From positions 1,054,001-1,118,000 of the forward strand of contig NZ_CP073343.1 in the NCBI RefSeq assembly GCF_024397855.1: a stretch of DNA of 64,000 nt. Direction: 5' to 3'. Positions 46,887 through 56,206 of this stretch are shown piece after piece. This DNA is from Marinomonas rhizomae (GTDB lineage Bacteria > Pseudomonadota > Gammaproteobacteria > Pseudomonadales > Marinomonadaceae). Made by a program: the position numbers and the translations under genes. The notes under the pieces are model-generated. The model saw only the letters and a program-made list of their open reading frames with translations, did no database searches and was not told the origin of the DNA. Each line of letters opens with the position of its first letter. Position 1 is the stretch's first letter.

Positions 46887-47906
46887 ATGTCAGCGTCGGC
46901 ATCAGCTTTAGCAAGTGATATTTTTTATGATACAGAGCTTTTGGAACAAGAGCTTTTAAGTAAAGATAATTCTAGCGAAGAGAGGGTGAAAAAGAATTCA
47001 CAAGGAGGAGGGCAGAAAGATCACTATCCTTCCAGAAAGTATTCTTTGCCAACGTATATTAACCGTAAGGACCCCGTTATCTACTCAAATGATCGACAAA
47101 AAGCGCCGCTCGAAGAAGCGCTTTTAGATCAATATGAAGAAAAAGGCTTTTTATTTTTAGATCATATTTTCGATGATCGTGAAATTGCAGATATGCAAAA
47201 GCAAATGCAGAGCTTGCGAGACAGCGATGCAATTAAGCAAAGAGAAGAGAGTATTACAGAAGCCAGTAGCGGTGATGTTCGTTCGGTCTTTGATGTTCAT
47301 AGATTAAGTGGCTTTTTTCAGAAGATTGCCCAAGACCCAAGATTGATTCGAATCGCAGAATACCTTTTAGGGGATGAGGTTTATCTTCATCAGACGCGTT
47401 TGAATTATAAACCGGGCTTTCGTGGTAAAGAGTTTTATTGGCATTCAGACTTTGAGACCTGGCATGTGGAAGATGGCATGCCACATATGAGAGCCTTAAG
47501 TATGTCCATTACATTGACTCCAAACGATCACCACAATGGCCCTTTGTTACTGATTCCCGGTTCTCATCATACTTATATACCTTGTGTTGGTGATACCCCA
47601 GAGAATAACTACCTTTTCTCACTTAAAAAGCAGAATGTTGGCGTTCCTGATGATGCCTCATTGCAGTCACTGATAGAGCAGAATGGTATAGAAGCCGCAG
47701 TAGGTCAGCCTGGCAGAATCATCTTGTTTGATTGCAATGTATTACATGGCTCAAACGGCAACATTACATCAGCGCCTCGTTCGAATTTATTTTTTGTCTA
47801 CAATGCCTTGTCGAACCGTGTGGACTTGCCATTTGGCAACACAGCCCCAAGGCCTGAATACATCGCGGCTAGGAAGTCGATTAAAGCGCTTAGAAAAAGC
47901 GATTAA
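46887..47906 (+). CDS. ectD: ectoine hydroxylase
   Basis: Fe(II)/2-oxoglutarate dioxygenase forming 5-hydroxyectoine. The EctD signature is intact: FYWHSDFETWHVEDGMP (Fe ligands His and Asp) with the distal His in NVLHGSNGN and the following Arg in APRSNLFF. At 339 aa it is about 30-40 residues longer than most EctD. The extra part is an N-terminal, Ser/Glu-rich stretch before DHYPSRKYSLPTYINR; the start is firm because AGGAGGT sits 6 nt upstream. Confidence 0.96.
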   Translation: MSASASALASDIFYDTELLEQELLSKDNSSEERVKKNSQGGGQKDHYPSRKYSLPTYINRKDPVIYSNDRQKAPLEEALLDQYEEKGFLFLDHIFDDREIADMQKQMQSLRDSDAIKQREESITEASSGDVRSVFDVHRLSGFFQKIAQDPRLIRIAEYLLGDEVYLHQTRLNYKPGFRGKEFYWHSDFETWHVEDGMPHMRALSMSITLTPNDHHNGPLLLIPGSHHTYIPCVGDTPENNYLFSLKKQNVGVPDDASLQSLIEQNGIEAAVGQPGRIILFDCNVLHGSNGNITSAPRSNLFFVYNALSNRVDLPFGNTAPRPEYIAARKSIKALRKSD

Positions 47907-47990
47907 TGCTTAAATTTTCCGCAACCTTATGACAATATAGCGGCAGTTTAAATTTTGGCATGGCTTTTAGCCCCTTAACATATTGGAAAA

Positions 47991-49436
47991 ATGATGGGAC
48001 AACATACAGTTGAAAAAATTGGCGGCACGTCCATGAGTGACTACCGTTCAGTTAGAGATAATATTATTTTCAAACCCACTTTAGTGAACAACATGTATCA
48101 GCGTGTTTTTGTTGTTTCTGCTTATGCCGGTATGACGGATAAGCTGCTTGAACACAAGAAAACGGGTGATGCTGGAGTGTTTGCTTTATTCGCTCAAGAG
48201 CGTAAGCAAAATAACTGGTTCCCAGCGTTACAAGATGTTCGCACGGCCATGTTGGACATTAACCATAGTTTGTTCGAAGTGGGTGAGTTACGTAATAAAG
48301 CGGACGCGTTTTTGAACAGTCGTTTGCAAGAAGCTCAAGAGTGCCTAGAAGATCTGCATCGCCTTTGTCAGCACGGCCATTTTTCGATTAGTGAACACCT
48401 TGCTACCGTACGAGAAATGCTTGCCAGTCTTGGTGAAGCGCACAGTGCTTGGAACACCGCTCATCTATTGCAACGTGACGGTGTGAATGCCGTATTCGTT
48501 GATTTGACGGGTTGGAACAGCCCAAGCCATATGTCGCTTGATGAGCGTATTATAGATGCGTTTAAAGACATTGATATGAGCAAAGAGCTTCCTATTGCGA
48601 CGGGCTATGCTCACAGCGAAACTGGTTTAATGTCTACTTTTGATCGCGGTTATAGTGAAATGACGTTCAGTAGAATTGCTGTACTAACGGAAGCTCATGA
48701 AGCTGTGATTCATAAAGAATTTCACTTAAGTAGTGCCGATCCTCGTTTAGTTGGTGAAACCAAAGCTGTGCCGATAGGTCGTACTAACTACGATGTGGCC
48801 GATCAGCTTGCCAACCTTGGTATGGAAGCGATCCATCCAAAGGCTGCAAAAGGTTTGCGTCAAAGCGGTATCGCATTGCGTGTGAAAAACACCTTTGAAC
48901 CAGAACATACTGGTACGCTTATTACTGGTGATTACGTAAGTGATGCACCGTGTGTTGAGATCATTGCAGGTTGTCGTGGTGTATTTGCCGTAGAGCTATT
49001 TGACCAAGACATGGCTGGTGATATTGATAAGTTTGATGTGGATATTCTTAAAGTATTAAGACAATTCCACGCTCATATCATCGCTAAAGATATTAATGCC
49101 AACACGATTACGCATTATCTAGCGATCAATCTAAAAACCTTGAAGCGAGTCATGCGAGTTCTGCATGAACGTTTTGCGGACGCTGAAATCACGCAGCGTA
49201 AAGTGGCGATAGTTTCTGCAATCGGTAGTGATATGAAAACCACAGGTATGTTAGCGAAGGCAGTAAAAGCCATTGCTGAGCAAGAGGTTAACGTATTGGC
49301 AATGCACCAATCTATGCGCCAAGTAGATATGCAGTTTGTGGTTGATGAAGAAGACTACGAAAAAGCAATCTGCAGCCTACATAAAGAATTGGTTGAAGTT
49401 CATAACCATGGTAGAGCGATTTGCTTAGCGTCTTAA
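47991..49436 (+). CDS. ask: ectoine-cluster aspartokinase (Ask_Ect)
   Basis: 481 aa aspartate kinase of the type found in ect clusters, giving aspartyl phosphate for ectoine and escaping normal feedback control. N-terminal VEKIGGTSMSDYRSVRDNI replaces the usual KFGGTS, as expected for this class; HKEFHLSSADPRLVGETKAVPI is the substrate/ATP region, and two ACT domains follow (VDILKVLRQFHAHIIAKDI; VAIVSAIGSDMKTTGMLAKA). An ATG at 47994 is equally possible. A terminator follows. Confidence 0.93.
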   Translation: MMGQHTVEKIGGTSMSDYRSVRDNIIFKPTLVNNMYQRVFVVSAYAGMTDKLLEHKKTGDAGVFALFAQERKQNNWFPALQDVRTAMLDINHSLFEVGELRNKADAFLNSRLQEAQECLEDLHRLCQHGHFSISEHLATVREMLASLGEAHSAWNTAHLLQRDGVNAVFVDLTGWNSPSHMSLDERIIDAFKDIDMSKELPIATGYAHSETGLMSTFDRGYSEMTFSRIAVLTEAHEAVIHKEFHLSSADPRLVGETKAVPIGRTNYDVADQLANLGMEAIHPKAAKGLRQSGIALRVKNTFEPEHTGTLITGDYVSDAPCVEIIAGCRGVFAVELFDQDMAGDIDKFDVDILKVLRQFHAHIIAKDINANTITHYLAINLKTLKRVMRVLHERFADAEITQRKVAIVSAIGSDMKTTGMLAKAVKAIAEQEVNVLAMHQSMRQVDMQFVVDEEDYEKAICSLHKELVEVHNHGRAICLAS

Positions 49437-49465
49437 TCAATAAGCTGCGCTGTTTAGGGTAATCT

Positions 49466-49504
49466 AAAGCCCCAAGTATCTATGATGATACTTGGGGCTT
49501 TTTT
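49466..49504 (+). terminator. intrinsic terminator of the ect cluster
   Basis: AAAGCCCCAAGTATC / GATACTTGGGGCTTTTTT, 15-bp stem, 6-nt loop. Confidence 0.92.
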
Positions 49505-49555
49505 GTGACCGACGTGTAAGGTTGGAGGATTTTACATACAGAATAAGACAACACA

Positions 49556-51751
49556 CTAATTCTTATGCACAATGGGAGTGCCTTGATTAAACTCATCGGC
49601 TGTTACTGCCTTACTAACATAGTAACCTTGGCCAAAATCACATTGAAATGCCACGAGCATTTTCCATTGCTCTCTAGTCTCTACACCTTCCGCTAATACT
49701 TTGATATTGAGTTTATGAGCCATGGCGATAATGGCTTCCACTATTTTTCGATCATCTGGGTCGTTTTCTAAATCCATCACGAAACTACGATCAATTTTTA
49801 GTAAGTCTACTGGGAGGTTTTTAAGTTGAGACAGTGATGAATAGCCTGTACCGAAATCATCTATAGCGATACAGATCCCCATATCTTTAAGGGTTTGCAG
49901 CAAATATCTAGCAAGATGAATGTCTTCAAGAATAGAAGTCTCAGTGATTTCAAAGCCAACTAAATGAGCGGGCACTTGATATTTTGATAATAATGCCTGA
50001 ACTAGAGTGACAAAATGAGGATCTGATAATTGCTCAGAAGCTAGATTGATATGCAGTAAAATATCAGGCCGACCTTCCTGTTTTCGTTTTGCCAAGTAAG
50101 CGATGCTACTTTCTAGAACCCAGTAGCCCAACTCGACAATTTTTCCTGTACTTTCAGCAAGAGGGATAAAGTCATTAGGGTAAATTAGCCCCTTTTCTGG
50201 GTGATTCCAGCGAATGAGCGCTTCAGCACCAATAACATGGTTGGTACGAAGATTAAACTGTGGCTGGTAATACATTTCAAATTCATTTCTTTGTAATGCA
50301 AGCGTAAGATCTTCTTCGGCTTTTATCAGATTGTGCGTACTGATCTTCATTTTTTCAGTATAGAAAGCATATTGGTTTTTGCCTTTTTGCTTGGCTTGAT
50401 ACAGAGCCATATCGGCATTTTGCATGATAGTAACAAGATCATAGCCATGCTCTGGAATCATTGCGATGCCCAATGACGTACTTAAATTATAATCTCGTGA
50501 GTCCATTTTGATAGGAGCTCGAATACTTTCTAATATTCGATTTGCTTGCTCAGCTGCTTGTGCTTTATCGCCAATATCTCCAAGTAAAATGCCAAATTCG
50601 TCCCCACCCAAGCGTACAACAAGGTCAGATATACCTTTTATTTTGTTTAATCTCTCTGCTGCAATAACAAGTACTTGGTCTCCAACATCGTGGCCAATGG
50701 TGTCATTAATTCGCTTGAAGTTATCGAGATCAAAATAGATAAAGGCGGATACACGCTTGCGTCTTTGATTGTTGTGCAGGATCTTGGACAGACTATCTTG
50801 CAAAAAACGTCGATTTGGTAATCCAGTCAATGGGTCGTTATAGGCAAGCTTTTGAAGTTCTGCGGTCTTTTCTTTCACCAAAGTGCGCAGTTTTAAAGGC
50901 TGGATTAGGATTGCGTATAAAGCAATTGAGAGTAAAAATGCTACGGAAAAACTAATTCCATAGCCTATTAGCGTGCGCTGTTTTAATTGAGAACCTAGAT
51001 CACGGCTAATTCTGAGAGTCCAAGTGCCAACAGGTAAAATCAGATTGGTTGATGCTTGAATATCAGAAAGTGGTGTGGCAGAGGCTGATAAAACGATGGT
51101 TTCCTCTGTTGCTGCATGTTGTCTCGAAAGGCTGTATTGATAGCCTTCGCTTTCTAGCTGTTTTAATTGTGTTGCTTCTAATAGGTCATCTAAATAAATG
51201 ACTGCTGAAGAAAACCCCCAAAAAAGCTCTCGCTGGGTACCTTTATGCAAGAAAATAGGTGCTCGACTTATGACGGCAACGCCACCCTGTACAAGCGAGA
51301 CTGGGCCAATCACAAATAGGCTGTGATTTTTTATTGAGAGTAGAGCTTCCTCTTTAAATTTGGGGGTTGAGACGATATCGTAACCAATAGCCGTTTCATT
51401 TCCCTCTAGAGGGTAGATGTTAGAAATGATGCCATCTGGGGCAAGTTGAAGGTTTTCAATACCGCCAATGGATTTGATTAGCTTATTTGCATAACTAGGA
51501 AACCACTCGCCGCTACCACTATTTTGTTCAACTTCATAAGCTAGAATTTGCGCGGAGGTAAAGGCCGAAGAAAGGCGTCTTTCTAGAACGGATGCTTGTG
51601 TTCTAGAGACACCACTTAACAAGGACTCCTGTTGATTAATGATGGCTTTATTGCTTGATTGAGTCCAATACCCCCCAAAAGATGCAATAGCGAAAAAAGC
51701 AATCAACGAGAAAAATAAGGCGGAAGGTTGCTTAAACTCTGCTTTCTTCAA
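49556..51751 (-). CDS. CHASE-GGDEF-EAL cyclic-di-GMP protein
   Basis: 731 aa from TTG 51751, which has AAGGAG 6 nt upstream; an ATG at 51799 gives 747 aa with a poor ribosome site. Two membrane helices (about 12-30 and 265-285) bracket a periplasmic CHASE-like sensor. Then GGDEF with intact RLGGDEFGILL and DNFKRINDTIGHDVGDQ, and EAL with GAEALIRW, EITETSILED and AIDDFGTGYSSLSQLKNLPVDLLKID. Both catalytic motifs look competent, so it could make or degrade c-di-GMP. Signal unknown. Single gene. Confidence 0.92.
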   Translation of the reverse strand: MKKAEFKQPSALFFSLIAFFAIASFGGYWTQSSNKAIINQQESLLSGVSRTQASVLERRLSSAFTSAQILAYEVEQNSGSGEWFPSYANKLIKSIGGIENLQLAPDGIISNIYPLEGNETAIGYDIVSTPKFKEEALLSIKNHSLFVIGPVSLVQGGVAVISRAPIFLHKGTQRELFWGFSSAVIYLDDLLEATQLKQLESEGYQYSLSRQHAATEETIVLSASATPLSDIQASTNLILPVGTWTLRISRDLGSQLKQRTLIGYGISFSVAFLLSIALYAILIQPLKLRTLVKEKTAELQKLAYNDPLTGLPNRRFLQDSLSKILHNNQRRKRVSAFIYFDLDNFKRINDTIGHDVGDQVLVIAAERLNKIKGISDLVVRLGGDEFGILLGDIGDKAQAAEQANRILESIRAPIKMDSRDYNLSTSLGIAMIPEHGYDLVTIMQNADMALYQAKQKGKNQYAFYTEKMKISTHNLIKAEEDLTLALQRNEFEMYYQPQFNLRTNHVIGAEALIRWNHPEKGLIYPNDFIPLAESTGKIVELGYWVLESSIAYLAKRKQEGRPDILLHINLASEQLSDPHFVTLVQALLSKYQVPAHLVGFEITETSILEDIHLARYLLQTLKDMGICIAIDDFGTGYSSLSQLKNLPVDLLKIDRSFVMDLENDPDDRKIVEAIIAMAHKLNIKVLAEGVETREQWKMLVAFQCDFGQGYYVSKAVTADEFNQGTPIVHKN

Positions 51752-51932
51752 CAATTGCTCCTTTCTTGGGAAATTAATAAACAAGCAAAAATCATACACA
51801 TAAACTCTTACAGGGTATTTAATATTTTTGTAAATAGATGCGCTGTTACGTGATTATGCAAAAATTAATGTAACCCATTTTTGACTGGTTGATTGAGACG
51901 ATAGATGAGGTGGGAAAATAGTGTAAAAATAA

Positions 51933-51971
51933 AAAAACCACGGCATTTATGACAAAAATACCGTGGTTTTA
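51933..51971 (-). terminator. intrinsic terminator of hupE-like gene
   Basis: AAAACCACGG / CCGTGGTTTT with inner pairing, A- and T-rich on both flanks, 17 bp after the stop of the leftward gene. Confidence 0.8.
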
Positions 51972-51987
51972 GTAGCGTTTTAAGCTT

Positions 51988-52569
51988 TTATGCTAGAGCT
52001 AAAAATACGCCAGCAATAGCAATAACACTTCCAGTTAGGCGAGTCACAATAGGAGCTTGGAAGCGCGCAATTGCCATACCAAAGCCAATACCGGCAACAT
52101 GCAACAAAGCCGTTGCTAGTGCAAAGCCCAAAGCGTATTCCGCACCATTAGCATTTAATGGCATTTCTAAGCCGTGTGCAGCACCATGGAACAAAGCGAA
52201 CAATCCTGCAATGCCTGCGCAGACGGCAACAGGGAAACGTGCTGCACCAACCAACAATGCCCCCATCAGAATAACGGACAAGACAATACCTTGTTCAATG
52301 AAAGGTACTTGCACGCCAGCAACCGCTAAACCGCCACCGACTAACATAGTACCAACAAAAGCCGAAGGCACAGCCCACAAAGCTCGACCGCCAAGGCTAG
52401 CAGCCCAAAGACCAATGGCCAACATGGCCAATAAGTGATCCAAGCCCCCCATAGGATGCATGAATCCCGTCATGAAGCTCGTTGTGTGTTCGTGTCCTGG
52501 GTGAGCAAATGCAAGAGCAGGTATTACGGCAACAAGAGCAGCTAATGCCATTTTTAGCGATAAACGCAT
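51988..52569 (-). CDS. HupE/UreJ-family protein (putative nickel or cobalt permease)
   Basis: 193 aa, signal-like first helix followed by about six more. The family signature is FMHPMGGLDHLLAMLAIGLWA after a His-rich stretch (AHPGHEHTT); LFALFHGAAHGLEMP contains the second His motif. HupE/UreJ proteins supply nickel to hydrogenase or urease, but neither is in the window, so metal and role are uncertain. Confidence 0.9.
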   Translation of the reverse strand: MRLSLKMALAALVAVIPALAFAHPGHEHTTSFMTGFMHPMGGLDHLLAMLAIGLWAASLGGRALWAVPSAFVGTMLVGGGLAVAGVQVPFIEQGIVLSVILMGALLVGAARFPVAVCAGIAGLFALFHGAAHGLEMPLNANGAEYALGFALATALLHVAGIGFGMAIARFQAPIVTRLTGSVIAIAGVFLALA

Positions 52570-52836
52570 GGTGTTGTCTCCAAAAAATATGTGAGTATAA
52601 AAGACGTTACAAAATAGTCTTCTCTAAACCACCGCTCTTGCGGCTGGAAGCGAGGATTCTAACATACCCACAGGGAGGGTAAATTGAATGATGTTGCCAA
52701 TAGGTAACGAAATATTCAGTTTGGCAAATAAAGTTTAAATAAGAAGTGCTTAACTTTATGGTATTGTCTTGAAATAGAGACCTGAAAGGGCTTGTTTTCG
52801 AGAGAGAATTAACAATCGATACAAGGAGGTATAACG
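52570..52836. other. 267-bp divergent intergenic region
   Basis: Spacer between the HupE-like gene and a DUF2834 gene. It holds a short hairpin CCGC-TCTT-GCGG (near 52631) and, on the minus strand, TTTACC-N16-TAGAAT as a possible promoter for the HupE-like gene. I looked for and did not find a cobalamin or NiCo riboswitch. Confidence 0.4.
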
Positions 52837-53163
52837 ATGACAATGTTTTATTTAGGTTTGGCAATTATTGGGGTACTTGTGCCTTATGCGGCTTTTGTTC
52901 CTTGGTTGCTTCAAAACGGTGTCGATATCCCACAGTTTTGTGCTGAAATGATGGCTAATCCTATCAGCATGTTTGCGTGGTTAGATGTGGTTGTGGCAGC
53001 GATTACGCTATTGGTTTTTATTATCCATGATGGCCAAAAAAAACAAGTTAGATGGCGATTTATCGCAATAGTTGGGACGTTAAGTGTTGGTGTTTCCTTC
53101 GGGCTCCCTTTGTACCTTTATTTACGGGAAAGGCAGCGTGGTGCAGAACAGATTAGAAAATGA
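52837..53163 (+). CDS. DUF2834 membrane protein
   Basis: 108 aa, three helices: FYLGLAIIGVLVPYAAFVPWL, MFAWLDVVVAAITLLVFI and FIAIVGTLSVGVSFGLPLYLYLRER. The pattern is that of DUF2834, a family of unknown function. Strong ribosome site AGGAGGT 6 nt before the ATG. Confidence 0.85.
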   Translation: MTMFYLGLAIIGVLVPYAAFVPWLLQNGVDIPQFCAEMMANPISMFAWLDVVVAAITLLVFIIHDGQKKQVRWRFIAIVGTLSVGVSFGLPLYLYLRERQRGAEQIRK

Positions 53164-53204
53164 GAAATGCCATTATTATTTAACAACACATTTAGGGATC
53201 AGCT

Positions 53205-53840
53205 ATGACCTTTCACCTATGGACTTTGTTTTTCTTGGCTTACCTGGTGACCACACTGTCGCCAGGGCCAAACGTATTGTTAGTGCTTAAAAATAGTATT
53301 CAATTTGGTTGGAAATCTGCCTTTATTACGATTTTTGGTAATTTGACCTGCCAATTTTTGATTGTTTGTTTGGTTGCCTTAGGCGTTGGTGCACTCTTAC
53401 AAACTCTACCAGTCTGGTTTCTGGTGATGAAAATATTGGGCGGAACCTATTTGATTTACCTTGGGATTAAAGCACTAGGATCCAAAAAGCGATCAACCTT
53501 TGATGCAATGGATAATACAGCCGTAACGACCTCGACTAAAACGGGACTTGCGCTGTTTAGTGAAGCGTTCTTGGTCTCTGCAAGTAATCCAAAAACATTG
53601 ATATTTTTATCCGCATTCTTGCCTCAGTTTCTGAGCCTAGAGTCGCCAGCGTATCAGCAGTTTTTGGTCATGTTTATTACTATTTGCGCTATCGTTACCA
53701 GTGTACATATCGGCTATGCTTTTGGTATTGCTCGTCTAGGAAAACGTTTCTCGCTAAAAAACATGGACGCCAAAATCACTAAAGTGACAGGTAGCTTATT
53801 TATCGCCATGGGCGGTGGAATATTATTGAGTAATCGATAA
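53205..53840 (+). CDS. LysE/RhtB-family amino-acid exporter
   Basis: 211 aa, five to six helices. The N-terminal LVTTLSPGPNVLLVLKNSIQFGWKSAF carries the SPGPN motif, GGTYLIYLGIKAL follows, and SNPKTLIFLSAFLPQF is the third conserved block. Exports an amino acid or derivative; substrate unknown. Its stop is only 28 bp from the convergent FadL-type gene. Confidence 0.9.
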   Translation: MTFHLWTLFFLAYLVTTLSPGPNVLLVLKNSIQFGWKSAFITIFGNLTCQFLIVCLVALGVGALLQTLPVWFLVMKILGGTYLIYLGIKALGSKKRSTFDAMDNTAVTTSTKTGLALFSEAFLVSASNPKTLIFLSAFLPQFLSLESPAYQQFLVMFITICAIVTSVHIGYAFGIARLGKRFSLKNMDAKITKVTGSLFIAMGGGILLSNR

Positions 53841-53868
53841 GGCCTTTTCGCTACCAAGCTTTAAGACA

Positions 53869-54972
53869 TTAAAAATGATGCGAGAGCTTTACTCCAAAAT
53901 TCATACTATGGTTATTTTCGAAAGTCGCTTCATTACTTGATAAATTAGTTTTAGCTTCGCCGATCCATGTGTAAGAGACTCCAGTGGCAATGGCTGTGTT
54001 TGGTGTTGCTTGATATTTCAGCCCAGCAATTAACGAAGTATAGCCATCGCTCGGTGACAGATTACTCGCCACTTTTTCTGACGGTTCTTCATACGCAATG
54101 GTGAGTGACCCGGTAAGCGTATCTGTTAGTTTCTGACCAAGTCCGAGAGAGTAGGTGATTGTGTTGTCTTTAAAATCAACGAGGTTGTTTCCAACATCAA
54201 CAAACTGGGTGAAAAGTTGTGGGGTGATTTTTGTTTTTTTCCATTCTACCCAGCGGGCAGAAAACATCAGTAGTGTTGATTGTGAAACCCCCATTTGAAA
54301 ATCAAAGTTTACTGATTTCGGCATATCAGTGTTAAATGAAGTCTCTCTCGCAAGAGAGGAATTGACAATATTTTCTTGGCTCTTAAATTTCACCTTGATA
54401 GCAGAGTTATAAGTCAACGAGGCTCTAAGTGCGATCTCTGGAATTTCATAGGCTGCGCCAAATAGATAGCCCCAATCGTTCTGAGTGTCCGTTTTCATTG
54501 TATAGAGTAGATGGTTTGATGGCTGATTCACGGTAACCTCACCGTTGGACGTGACATTTCTGAGTCCGCCGTAGACTGAAAACGGTGTGTTTATTTTATA
54601 GCGAATGATTCCTTTGATAGCTGTAGTATCGACAGAAGCACTGGTTTTAGAAAGGGGGTATGTCGAGCTAGAAGGGTAGCGAATATCTGCACCAAAAGGC
54701 TGATCTATAATAATGGCCATTGACGTAGAGTGAGGAAGATCTTGTTTATAGGCTCCACTAAAAAAATAGCCTTTTTTCGCTACGTTTCCTGAATGGATTG
54801 AGTTCGTTAGTTTTCCTGACACTTCCGGATCAAAGCTATAAGCGCTTAATTCAATATAGGTTCCTTTTTCGAATAAGGGCGTAATGGATTGACCAGATAG
54901 ACTCATGCCGCCGGCATATACCTCTTTGGTACTAATTGCACAAAGAGTGATTAAAATGACTGTTTTTTTCAT
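53869..54972 (-). CDS. FadL/OmpP1-family outer-membrane protein
   Basis: 367 aa with signal peptide (MKKTVILITLCAISTKEVYA). A 14-stranded FadL-like barrel is suggested by AYSFDPEVSGKL, KGYFFSGAYKQDLPHSTSMA, VDTTAIKGIIRYKI, FDFQMGVSQSTLLMFSARWVEWKKT and the C-terminal NHSMNFGVKLSHHF with a final Phe. Somewhat shorter than E. coli FadL (446 aa) and lacking its long N-terminal hatch. Likely passes hydrophobic compounds; substrate unknown. Confidence 0.85.
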   Translation of the reverse strand: MKKTVILITLCAISTKEVYAGGMSLSGQSITPLFEKGTYIELSAYSFDPEVSGKLTNSIHSGNVAKKGYFFSGAYKQDLPHSTSMAIIIDQPFGADIRYPSSSTYPLSKTSASVDTTAIKGIIRYKINTPFSVYGGLRNVTSNGEVTVNQPSNHLLYTMKTDTQNDWGYLFGAAYEIPEIALRASLTYNSAIKVKFKSQENIVNSSLARETSFNTDMPKSVNFDFQMGVSQSTLLMFSARWVEWKKTKITPQLFTQFVDVGNNLVDFKDNTITYSLGLGQKLTDTLTGSLTIAYEEPSEKVASNLSPSDGYTSLIAGLKYQATPNTAIATGVSYTWIGEAKTNLSSNEATFENNHSMNFGVKLSHHF

Positions 54973-55139
54973 GGAGCTTATACCTATTATCGGTTCTATG
55001 TCGGCTTAATGTTTAAAATGGTGCTGTAAAGCAAATAAAAAATATTTAGCGTGCCTTTTATGGCGGCCAATAATAAAGTATTTACAAAAAATTACTAAAT
55101 GGTAAATCAGTTATTTATAAAGTTTGAGGCTTAACTATT

Positions 55140-55403
55140 ATGGCTAGCGGTTGGGCGCAAGATGGCGCAGTTCAAGATCAAATAGACGCAACAGTTGACT
55201 CCGAAGTTGAGCGTGCAAAAAACAGCATGCCAAAAGGTGAGAGTCTGACTCATTGTGAAGAATGTGATGCGGTGATCCCGGAACCTCGTCGTAAAGCTAT
55301 TCAAGGTGTGCGTTTGTGCATCCAGTGCCAATCTGAGCAAGAGAAACAGAGTCGTTCTGCTTTGTATAATCGCGCTGGCAGTAAAGATAGCCAGCTAAGA
55401 TAA
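55140..55403 (+). CDS. DksA/TraR-type C4 zinc-finger protein (YbiI-like)
   Basis: 87 aa. Zinc finger CEECDAVIPEPRRKAIQGVRLCIQC (C-x2-C-x17-C-x2-C) near residues 39-63. It lacks the long coiled-coil tip of true DksA and matches the short YbiI/TraR type, whose members can bind RNA polymerase. Target unknown. The next gene on the same strand is unrecognised. Confidence 0.88.
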   Translation: MASGWAQDGAVQDQIDATVDSEVERAKNSMPKGESLTHCEECDAVIPEPRRKAIQGVRLCIQCQSEQEKQSRSALYNRAGSKDSQLR

Positions 55404-55538
55404 TGATTTATCTCATTTGTTAACGAGAATTTCTCCTGCTTGGATGCCTTCAATATGATAAGGTTTCGTCTATCTATAAGGGCACTTTGACCATGGGTCT
55501 GATGCTCAATTTCTTTCAGAATAAATAAGGATGAGGCT

Positions 55539-56123
55539 GTGGTAGACACTTACTCAACAGAAGTAAATAAATTAGATAAATTGCGTGCAGCTTGGTTGCC
55601 TGCTGTCGAGTTTCTTTTTGGCGAAGCCGTTGAAGAGGCCAAATTTGATGGCTTTGAAGTTTGGGATGATATAGCCAAACCAAGTGCTGTATTTATACAC
55701 GCTGATGAGCCATATCGTTACAAAATTCATATGCCAGCCAGAGTATTCAGTAATGATGTCATGCTGTTGGCGGATGTCATTCAAGAGATGGTGCGTGGCC
55801 AATATCCGATTGGTTATGACGGCGCGACAACACCTGCTTTATGTGAAGGTGTTGCTGTGTTTGGTGCTGTTACGGCGATTAAGCAAGTGTTTGGAGAAGA
55901 GTCTGTCGACTCTTACTTGAATGCGCTTAAAGAACAGGCTTTTTCTTACTATGATGCTTTTTCTTATGTTGCCGTCTTGCTGGCCGAAGATCCGCAAGCG
56001 ATCAAGAAACTGCGTGGTGTTCAACCTTTCTTGTACAAGGTAGAAAGAGCCGATTTTGAAACGGCACAAGTAGAAATAGATCGTAAAATCAAAGATATCC
56101 TCTTGCTGGCGTTTCGTGCCTAA
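55539..56123 (+). CDS. hypothetical protein, 194 aa
   Basis: Not recognised. GTG start with AAGGA 8 nt upstream. Soluble, acidic, mainly helical; VWDDIAKPSAVFIHADEPYRYKIHMPA is a strand-rich part and DVIQEMVRGQYPIGYDG...ALCEGVAVFGAV resembles the layout of a gluzincin helix plus Glu helix but has no HExxH, so I do not call it a protease. Followed at once by a strong terminator, which supports a real gene. Cotranscription with the zinc-finger gene is possible (135 bp gap). Confidence 0.75.
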   Translation: MVDTYSTEVNKLDKLRAAWLPAVEFLFGEAVEEAKFDGFEVWDDIAKPSAVFIHADEPYRYKIHMPARVFSNDVMLLADVIQEMVRGQYPIGYDGATTPALCEGVAVFGAVTAIKQVFGEESVDSYLNALKEQAFSYYDAFSYVAVLLAEDPQAIKKLRGVQPFLYKVERADFETAQVEIDRKIKDILLLAFRA

Positions 56124-56147
56124 GAAATATTCTTGAACACAAGAAAC

Positions 56148-56175
56148 AAAAATGCCGCGTGATCGCGGCATTTTT
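56148..56175. terminator. bidirectional terminator
   Basis: AAAAATGCCGCG-TGAT-CGCGGCATTTTT, perfect 12-bp stem between convergent genes. Confidence 0.92.
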
Positions 56176-56206
56176 ATAGCTACTTTAAGTATATAGAATT
56201 AGCTTT

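Noticed and set aside
52570..52836. Possible NiCo or cobalamin riboswitch upstream of the HupE-like gene
   Set aside because: Only one short hairpin is seen; conserved riboswitch boxes are absent by eye.
55539..56123. Metalloprotease call for the 194-aa protein
   Set aside because: No HExxH or other complete metal-binding motif.
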